Shown here: positions 58,851-64,000 of the stretch, piece after piece
Numbering within the stretch: position 1 is the first letter of the stretch
Layout: every line of letters begins with the position of its first letter
Assembly (NCBI RefSeq): GCF_024703995.1
Contig: NZ_JAMXQV010000026.1
Location: forward strand, 1 to 64,000
Source of the DNA: Amycolatopsis iheyensis
GTDB taxonomy: Bacteria; Actinomycetota; Actinomycetes; Mycobacteriales; Pseudonocardiaceae
Length of the DNA stretch: 64,000 nt
Direction of reading: 5' to 3'
Position numbers and translations under genes: made by a program
The notes under the pieces: generated by a model
Seen by the model: only the letters and a program-made list of their open reading frames with translations
Databases searched by the model: none
Told to the model about the DNA's origin: nothing

Positions 58851-60098
58851 TCAGGCGAGGGTTGTTAGGGCTGTGTGGACCAGGGTTCGGACTCCGCAGA
58901 GGAGGGCTCGCTCGTCCAGGATGAATGTCGGGCGGTGGATGTCCGACTGGGGGGCCGGGGGGCCGGGCCAGACGCCTAGGCGGGCGAAGGCTCCCTGGAC
59001 GTGCTCCAGGTACCAGCCGAAGTCCTCGCCGCCCGATGACTGCTCTGTCGAGGCGACGCCGGACTCGCCGAGGGCGGCTTCGGTGCCGGCGCGCATCAGG
59101 GCCGTCGAGTCGGCGTCGGACACCACCGGTGGGACGCCGCGGCGGTAGTCCAGCGAGAAGCCGACGCCCAGCGGCGCCAGCAGGGACTCCACCGAAGAGG
59201 CGACCAGGGGCTCCAGGGCCGTCCAGACTTCGTGGTCCGCCGTGCGCAGGGTGCCGCGCAGGACGCCGTCCTGCGGGACCGCGTTGGCCGCCTGGCCCGC
59301 GTGGACCGCGCCCCAGACCAGCACCGTGCCCGACCGCGGGTCGACCCGGCGCGACAATAGCGCAGGCAAGCCGGTGATCACCGAGCCCAGCGCGTGGACC
59401 AGGTCCGCCGTCAGGTGCGGGCGGGACGTGTGGCCGCCCGGCGAGGTCAGGCGCAACTCGATCAGGTCCGCCGCCGACGTCAGGGCGCCGACGCGCATGC
59501 CCACGCGACCCACCTCGAGCCGCGGGTCGACGTGCAGGCCGTAGATCCGCTCGACGCCCTCCAGCGCGCCCGCCGCGATCATGTCCAGCGCGCCGCCGGG
59601 CATGACCTCCTCGGCCGCCTGGAAGATCAGCCGGACGCGGCCGGGCAGCTCCGGCGCGCCGGCCAGGGCGCGGGCCGCGCCCAGCAGGATCGCCGTGTGG
59701 GCGTCGTGGCCGCACATGTGCGCCGCGCCCTCGACCGTCGACGAATAGGGCAGCCCGGTGTCCTCGGTGAGCGGCAGCGCGTCCATGTCCGCGCGCAGCG
59801 CCACGCACCGGTCGCCGGTGCCGATGTCGCACACGACGCCGGTGCCGCCGGGCAGCACCCACGGCTTGAGGCCGACCGCGCGCAACAGCGTGACGACCAG
59901 TTCCGTGGTCGCGAACTCGTGACGCGACAGCTCCGGGTGCGCGTGGATGTGCCGGCGCCAGGCGAGCACGTCGGTCGCGTTGGCGCGCAGCCAGTCGTCG
60001 AGCCAGAACGGGCCGCGGCCCGCACCAAGGTCCTCCACGGGAGCCATGCTTACGCCGGCTTCGGAAATGAGCGCTTCAGGCCCCTCCATAGGGGTCAT
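58851..60098 (-). CDS. M20-family amidohydrolase (AmiA/AmiB-like)
   Basis: About 415 residues. Metal-binding motifs: ALRADMDALPL, GAAHMCGHDAHTAILLGAA, FQAAEEVMPGGA, GLHVDP and the C-terminal SSGGEDFGWYLEHVQGAFARLG (abridged: SGGEDFGWYLEHV). These belong to the hippurate/peptide amidohydrolases of clan MH; exact substrate unknown. Mycobacterial amiA1/amiB1 lie beside lpdA as here. The start is uncertain (several ATGs from 60101 to 60047, none with a good ribosome site). Confidence 0.88.
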   Translation of the reverse strand: MTPMEGPEALISEAGVSMAPVEDLGAGRGPFWLDDWLRANATDVLAWRRHIHAHPELSRHEFATTELVVTLLRAVGLKPWVLPGGTGVVCDIGTGDRCVALRADMDALPLTEDTGLPYSSTVEGAAHMCGHDAHTAILLGAARALAGAPELPGRVRLIFQAAEEVMPGGALDMIAAGALEGVERIYGLHVDPRLEVGRVGMRVGALTSAADLIELRLTSPGGHTSRPHLTADLVHALGSVITGLPALLSRRVDPRSGTVLVWGAVHAGQAANAVPQDGVLRGTLRTADHEVWTALEPLVASSVESLLAPLGVGFSLDYRRGVPPVVSDADSTALMRAGTEAALGESGVASTEQSSGGEDFGWYLEHVQGAFARLGVWPGPPAPQSDIHRPTFILDERALLCGVRTLVHTALTTLA

Positions 60099-60349
60099 CA
60101 TGCGCCCATGAGGGTCGCCTGGAACGTCCGGTCGTGAGTCCAACACCGTCACGCCGCACCTCCTCCCGCAACACGGGTAACCCGGGCAGCGGCTGGGGTC
60201 ACGCAACGTGCCGATCGATCTGTCGTACGCATTTGCAGACGATCGTGCACCATGCAGGCGGCAACGCGCGCCTCGAAAAGCGCCGTCCTAGATGGCCGGT
60301 ACCGGATCTGCGTTGAACGGCGTGCAGGAGTTCGGCAACGCCGAAGGCG

Positions 60350-60652
60350 TCAGGACTTCTTGGCTTTCTTCGAGCGGATCCGCCTGCCCCAGATGACGAT
60401 GCCGAGCAGCACGACCGCGACCACGCCCGCGATCAGCTTGTTCTTGGTCTTCTGGCTGTTCGCCTTGTCGGTCTGGGCCGGGTCCAGCACGGGACCCGGG
60501 TTGGGTGTCTGCGCCGGGACCAGCGAGGCGGGCGCGTGCGCCACCGTCACCACGACCGCGGCCGGGCGCACCGGCGAAGCGACCGCCGGCGACGCGGTGA
60601 ACAGCACCGCGCCCAGCACGCCGACCAGGACCAGACCCCGCAGTTTCGCCAT
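60350..60652 (-). CDS. Small secreted/membrane protein with C-terminal anchor
   Basis: 100 residues: signal peptide (LRGLVLVGVLGAVLFTASPAVA), a short Pro/Asn-rich middle, a membrane helix (about 72-88, KLIAGVVAVVLLGIVIWG) and a Lys/Arg tail (RRIRSKKAKKS). No family recognised. ATG 60652 follows GAAGGGAT. It is upstream of nothing obvious and ends before the amidohydrolase promoter region, where 60102-60349 holds no gene. Confidence 0.7.
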   Translation of the reverse strand: MAKLRGLVLVGVLGAVLFTASPAVASPVRPAAVVVTVAHAPASLVPAQTPNPGPVLDPAQTDKANSQKTKNKLIAGVVAVVLLGIVIWGRRIRSKKAKKS

Positions 60653-60702
60653 GTCATCCCTTCGCCACGACCAGGCATTCTGCCCGCGAACCACCCGGCG
60701 CG

Positions 60703-61698
60703 TCAGCCACCACGCGGTGGACCGAACGCGTCGAGGATGCGCTGAGCACCGAGGGTAGCCGTCAGCTCACCGTCCCGCACCGCCCGTTCGACGTCCGGAA
60801 CGACCGTTCGCACGTCCGGATGCGCCGCCAGGCGACTCAGCAGCTGTTCGCGAACCATCGCCCACGTCCAGTCGACCTGCTGCTGCCGCCGGCGGGCGTC
60901 GAGCTCGCCGGACGCCGAGAGCGTCTCGCGGTGCTGCTCGATCGCGCCCCAGACCTCGTCGAGACGCAGGTTGTGCAGGCCGCTGCAGGTCAGCACGGGT
61001 GGCGTCCAGGACGCTTCGGGCCCGTAGATCATCCGCAAGGCGCCCGACAGCTCGCGCGCGGCGCGGCGAGCGTCCCGCCCGTGGTCGCCGTCGGCCTTGT
61101 TGACGGCGATGACGTCGGCGAGCTCCAGCACGCCCTTCTTGATGCCCTGCAGCTGGTCACCGGTGCGTGCCAGGGTGAGGAACAGGAAGCAGTCGACCAT
61201 GTTCGCGACGGTCACTTCGGACTGTCCCACCCCGACGGTCTCGACCAGCACGGTGTCGTAGCCGGCCGCTTCCATCAGCACGATCGTCTCGCGGGTCGCC
61301 CGCGCGACCCCGCCCAAGGTCCCCGACGTCGGCGACGGCCGGATGAACGCCCGTTCGTCGACCGCCAGGCGCGCCATGCGGGTCTTGTCGCCGAGGATCG
61401 ACCCGCCGGTGCGCGTCGACGACGGGTCGACGGCCAGCACGGCGACGCGGTGGCCGGCCGCGGTCAGGTCGGTGCCCAGCTGGTCGATGAACGTCGACTT
61501 GCCGACACCGGGCACGCCGGTGATGCCGACGCGCCGCGCGCCACCGGACGACGGCAGCAGCTCGACCAGCAGCTCCTGCGCCAACGCCCGGTGGTCCTCG
61601 CGCTGCGACTCGACCAGCGTGATCGCCTTGGACAGCGTGCCGCGGTCGCCGGCGAGGACCCCCTTGGCGTAGGCGGTGACGTCGATCTTGCGCGGCAA
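60703..61698 (-). CDS. meaB: Methylmalonyl-CoA mutase-associated GTPase
   Basis: 331 residues: Walker A GVPGVGKS (61-68), GDKTRM switch region, Mg site DPSSTRTGGSILGDKTRM (abridged: DPSSTRTGGSILGDK), and NKADGD for guanine binding. MeaB protects and reloads the B12 cofactor of the mutase. Starts at TTG 61698, four bases after the mutB stop, in a mutA-mutB-meaB operon. Confidence 0.94.
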   Translation of the reverse strand: MPRKIDVTAYAKGVLAGDRGTLSKAITLVESQREDHRALAQELLVELLPSSGGARRVGITGVPGVGKSTFIDQLGTDLTAAGHRVAVLAVDPSSTRTGGSILGDKTRMARLAVDERAFIRPSPTSGTLGGVARATRETIVLMEAAGYDTVLVETVGVGQSEVTVANMVDCFLFLTLARTGDQLQGIKKGVLELADVIAVNKADGDHGRDARRAARELSGALRMIYGPEASWTPPVLTCSGLHNLRLDEVWGAIEQHRETLSASGELDARRRQQQVDWTWAMVREQLLSRLAAHPDVRTVVPDVERAVRDGELTATLGAQRILDAFGPPRGG

Positions 61699-61701
61699 GG
61701 G

Positions 61702-63879
61702 TCAGGACTCCTGCGCGGTGAGCTGGCCGAGCAGGTCGATGGCGGCGTCGGCGAGGACCGTGCCGGGCCCGAAGATCGCGGCCGCGCCGGCCTCGCGCAG
61801 CGCCGGGTAGTCCTGCGGCGGGATGACGCCGCCGACGACGACCATGATGTCCTCGCGGCCCAGCTCGGCGAGCTCGTGCCGCAGCGCCGGCACCAGCGAG
61901 AGGTGCCCGGCCGCCAGCGAAGAGACGCCGACCACGTGCACGTCCGCCTCGATCGCCTGCCGCGCGACCTCGGCCGGAGTGGAGAACAGCGGGCCGACGT
62001 CGACGTCGAAGCCGATGTCGGCGAAGCCGGTGGCGATCACCTTCTGGCCGCGGTCGTGGCCGTCCTGGCCCATCTTCGCGACGAGGATCCGCGGGCGGCG
62101 GCCTTCCTCGGCGGCGAACTCCTCGACCAGCGCGCGGGCCTTTTCGACGTTCTGCGACTTACCCACCTCTTCGCGGTAGACGCCGGAAATCGTCCGGATC
62201 TGCCCGGAATGCCGGCCCCAGAGCTTCTCCAGCGCGTCGGAGATCTCGCCGACGGTCGCCTTCGCCCGGGCCGCGCCGATCGCCAGCTCCAGCAGGTTGC
62301 CGCCGTTGCCGGCACCCTCGGTCAAGCGCCGCAACGCGTCCTCGGTGGCCGAGGCATCACGCTCGTCACGCAGCCGCCGCAGCTTCTCCAGCTGCTGCGT
62401 CCGGACGCCCGCATTGTCCACTTTGAGCACTTCGATGACAGCGTCGTCCACGTCACCGGTCACCTGGTACTTGTTGACGCCGATGACCGGCTGCCGCCCG
62501 GAGTCGATGCGCGCCTGCGTGCGGGCGGCGGCCTCTTCGATGCGCAGCTTGGGGATGCCCGCGTCGATCGCCTTGGCCATCCCGCCGGCCTGCTCGACCT
62601 CGCTGATGTGGCCCCACGCCTTGCGCGCGAGGTCGTAGGTCAGCTTCTCGACGAAGGCGGACCCGCCCCACGGGTCGATCACCCGCGTGGTGCCGGACTC
62701 CTGCTGCAGCAGCAGCTGGGTGTTGCGGGCGATCCGCGCGGAGAAGTCGGTCGGCAGCGCGAGCGCCTCGTCGAGGGCGTTCGTGTGCAGCGACTGCGTG
62801 TGCCCCTGGGTCGCGGCCATCGCCTCGACGCACGTGCGCACCACGTTGTTGTAGACGTCCTGCGCGGTCAGCGACCAGCCGGACGTCTGGGAGTGCGTCC
62901 GCAGCGAAAGCGACTTCGCGTTGGCAGGGCTGAAGCCCTTCACCAGCTTCGCCCACAGCAGCCGCGCCGCGCGCAGCTTCGCGACCTCCATGAAGAAGTT
63001 CATCCCGATCGCCCAGAAGAACGACAGGCGCGGCGCGAACTTGTCGACGCTCAGGCCGGCGTCCACTCCGGACCGGATGTACTCGACGCCGTCGGCGAGC
63101 GTGTAGGCCAGCTCGAGGTCGGCCGTCGCGCCGGCTTCCTGCATGTGGTAACCGGAGATGGAGATCGAGTTGTACTTCGGCATGTGCTGCGAAGTGAAGG
63201 AGAAGATGTCGGAGATGACCCGCATGGACGGCTGCGGCGGGTAGATGTAGGTGTTGCGGACCATGAACTCCTTGAGGATGTCGTTCTGGATGGTCCCCGC
63301 GAGCTGCTCCGGTTTGACACCCTGTTCTTCGGCCGCGACGACGTACAGCGCGAGCACCGGCAGCACCGCGCCGTTCATCGTCATGGACACCGACATCTTG
63401 TCGAGCGGAATCCCGTCGAAGAGCTGGCGCATGTCGTAGATGGAGTCGATCGCCACGCCCGCCATGCCGACGTCGCCGGAGACGCGGGGGTGGTCGGAGT
63501 CGTAGCCGCGGTGGGTGGCCAGGTCGAAGGCGACCGAAAGCCCTTTCTGGCCGGCGGCGAGGTTGCGCCGGTAGAAGGCGTTGGACTCCTCGGCGGTCGA
63601 GAACCCGGCGTACTGGCGGATGGTCCAGGGCTGGTTGACGTACATCGTCGGGTACGGGCCGCGCAGGAACGGCGCGACGCCGGGGTACGTCCCCAGGAAG
63701 TCCACATCGGACAGATCCGCCGCCGTGTAGACCGGCTTGACGCCGATGCCTTCGGGCGTCTCCCAGGCCAGCGCGTCCGGGCCCTTGCCGGTGGCGGTCT
63801 CGACCGCGCGCGCCCACGCGTCGCGGTCGCCCGGCGACGGCGTGCCGAGGTCGAGGCCGGCGAAGTTCGGGATGCTCAT
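61702..63879 (-). CDS. mutB: Methylmalonyl-CoA mutase large (catalytic) subunit
   Basis: 725 residues, full length. An N-terminal TIM barrel for substrate (KPVYTAADL, TMYVNQPWTIRQYAGFSTAEESNAFYRRN abridged: QYAGFSTAEESNAFYRRN, SISGYHMQEAGA) and a C-terminal B12 domain with base-off ligand His about 608 in KMGQDGHDRGQKVIATGF. Isomerises methylmalonyl-CoA to succinyl-CoA, finishing propionate use begun by AccA3/AccD5. Its ATG overlaps the mutA stop (ATGA). Confidence 0.97.
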   Translation of the reverse strand: MSIPNFAGLDLGTPSPGDRDAWARAVETATGKGPDALAWETPEGIGVKPVYTAADLSDVDFLGTYPGVAPFLRGPYPTMYVNQPWTIRQYAGFSTAEESNAFYRRNLAAGQKGLSVAFDLATHRGYDSDHPRVSGDVGMAGVAIDSIYDMRQLFDGIPLDKMSVSMTMNGAVLPVLALYVVAAEEQGVKPEQLAGTIQNDILKEFMVRNTYIYPPQPSMRVISDIFSFTSQHMPKYNSISISGYHMQEAGATADLELAYTLADGVEYIRSGVDAGLSVDKFAPRLSFFWAIGMNFFMEVAKLRAARLLWAKLVKGFSPANAKSLSLRTHSQTSGWSLTAQDVYNNVVRTCVEAMAATQGHTQSLHTNALDEALALPTDFSARIARNTQLLLQQESGTTRVIDPWGGSAFVEKLTYDLARKAWGHISEVEQAGGMAKAIDAGIPKLRIEEAAARTQARIDSGRQPVIGVNKYQVTGDVDDAVIEVLKVDNAGVRTQQLEKLRRLRDERDASATEDALRRLTEGAGNGGNLLELAIGAARAKATVGEISDALEKLWGRHSGQIRTISGVYREEVGKSQNVEKARALVEEFAAEEGRRPRILVAKMGQDGHDRGQKVIATGFADIGFDVDVGPLFSTPAEVARQAIEADVHVVGVSSLAAGHLSLVPALRHELAELGREDIMVVVGGVIPPQDYPALREAGAAAIFGPGTVLADAAIDLLGQLTAQES

Positions 63880-64000
63880 CGGGTGACTCCCAGCTTGACG
63901 TGCAGGCCGTTGAGGACTTCGAGGGCGTCGCAGCCGGCGAAGACGTTGCCGTCCACACCGTCATAGGTGCCCTTGCCCGCCAGCAGCACGAACTCGGCGC
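63876..64000 (-). CDS. mutA: Methylmalonyl-CoA mutase small subunit, 5' part outside window
   Basis: Only the last 41 codons are present, ending VFAGCDALEVLNGLHVKLGVTR, the expected C-terminus of the mutase small subunit, followed by a TGA that overlaps mutB's ATG. The name rests on this overlap and on the C-terminal sequence; the rest of the gene is to the right. Confidence 0.88.
   Translation of the reverse strand, partial: AEFVLLAGKGTYDGVDGNVFAGCDALEVLNGLHVKLGVTR

Noticed and set aside
60820..63966. Very long plus-strand reading frame
   Set aside because: It is a shadow opposite mutB and meaB with Arg/Asp/Gly/His-rich composition and no domain.

Overview
The window is about 70% GC with dense gene packing, many GTG starts, frequent 1-4 base start/stop overlaps and abundant regulators. 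It encodes actinobacterial proteins: an acyl-CoA carboxylase epsilon subunit, an F420-type luciferase-like oxidoreductase, an ECF41-like sigma factor, DUF1707 proteins and a class F sortase. The gene order recalls, from memory, the Mycobacterium tuberculosis Rv3277-Rv3306c neighbourhood: GtrA, PH-domain protein, birA, accD5, accE5, maf, accA3, glpD, lpdA, a small cyclotransferase and an amidohydrolase. Repeat style and protein wording suggest a Pseudonocardiales member such as Amycolatopsis; the genus is an inference.

Layout. 0-2.2 kb: end of a Pro-rich surface protein and two GtrA genes. 2.2-13 kb: MFS exporter plus NmrA protein, two LuxR-type regulators, an orphan Pvc16-like protein, a two-component system, hisN, a TNT-type NADase toxin with a small partner, HMG-CoA lyase, a PH-domain protein and birA. 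13.1-30.9 kb: an accessory block of small enzyme/regulator pairs, each with its own operator-like palindrome. 31-32.8 kb: propionyl-CoA carboxylase beta and epsilon. 32.8-34.2 kb: MarR/LLM operon. 34.3-36.2 kb: two tandem Y-like RNAs, one carrying a circularly permuted tRNA mimic, followed by a Ro60 homologue. 36.4-41 kb: PadR/DHA2 exporter, a tiny ORF, maf and an SDF-family symporter. 42-47 kb: biotin carboxylase alpha subunit, DUF1707 pair and a NarL-type two-component system. 48.5-52.8 kb: glycerol genes glpD, glpF and glpK. 53.8-55.7 kb: class F sortase with two secreted wall-type proteins. 55.7-60.1 kb: lpdA, GGCT, a DUF559 nuclease-like gene bounded by 54-bp inverted repeats with DnaA-box-like sites, and an M20 amidohydrolase. 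60.7-64 kb: meaB, mutB and the end of mutA.

How genes work together. AccA3, PccB/AccD5 and AccE (biotinylated by BirA) would make methylmalonyl-CoA from propionyl-CoA, and MutA/MutB with MeaB would convert it to succinyl-CoA. HMG-CoA lyase feeds leucine breakdown into the same pool, and GlpF/GlpK/GlpD bring in glycerol.

The two least ordinary regions are the Y RNA/Ro locus, where the Y RNA stem, an upstream hairpin and a Shine-Dalgarno-masking hairpin are mutually exclusive, and the inverted-repeat-bounded DUF559 segment.
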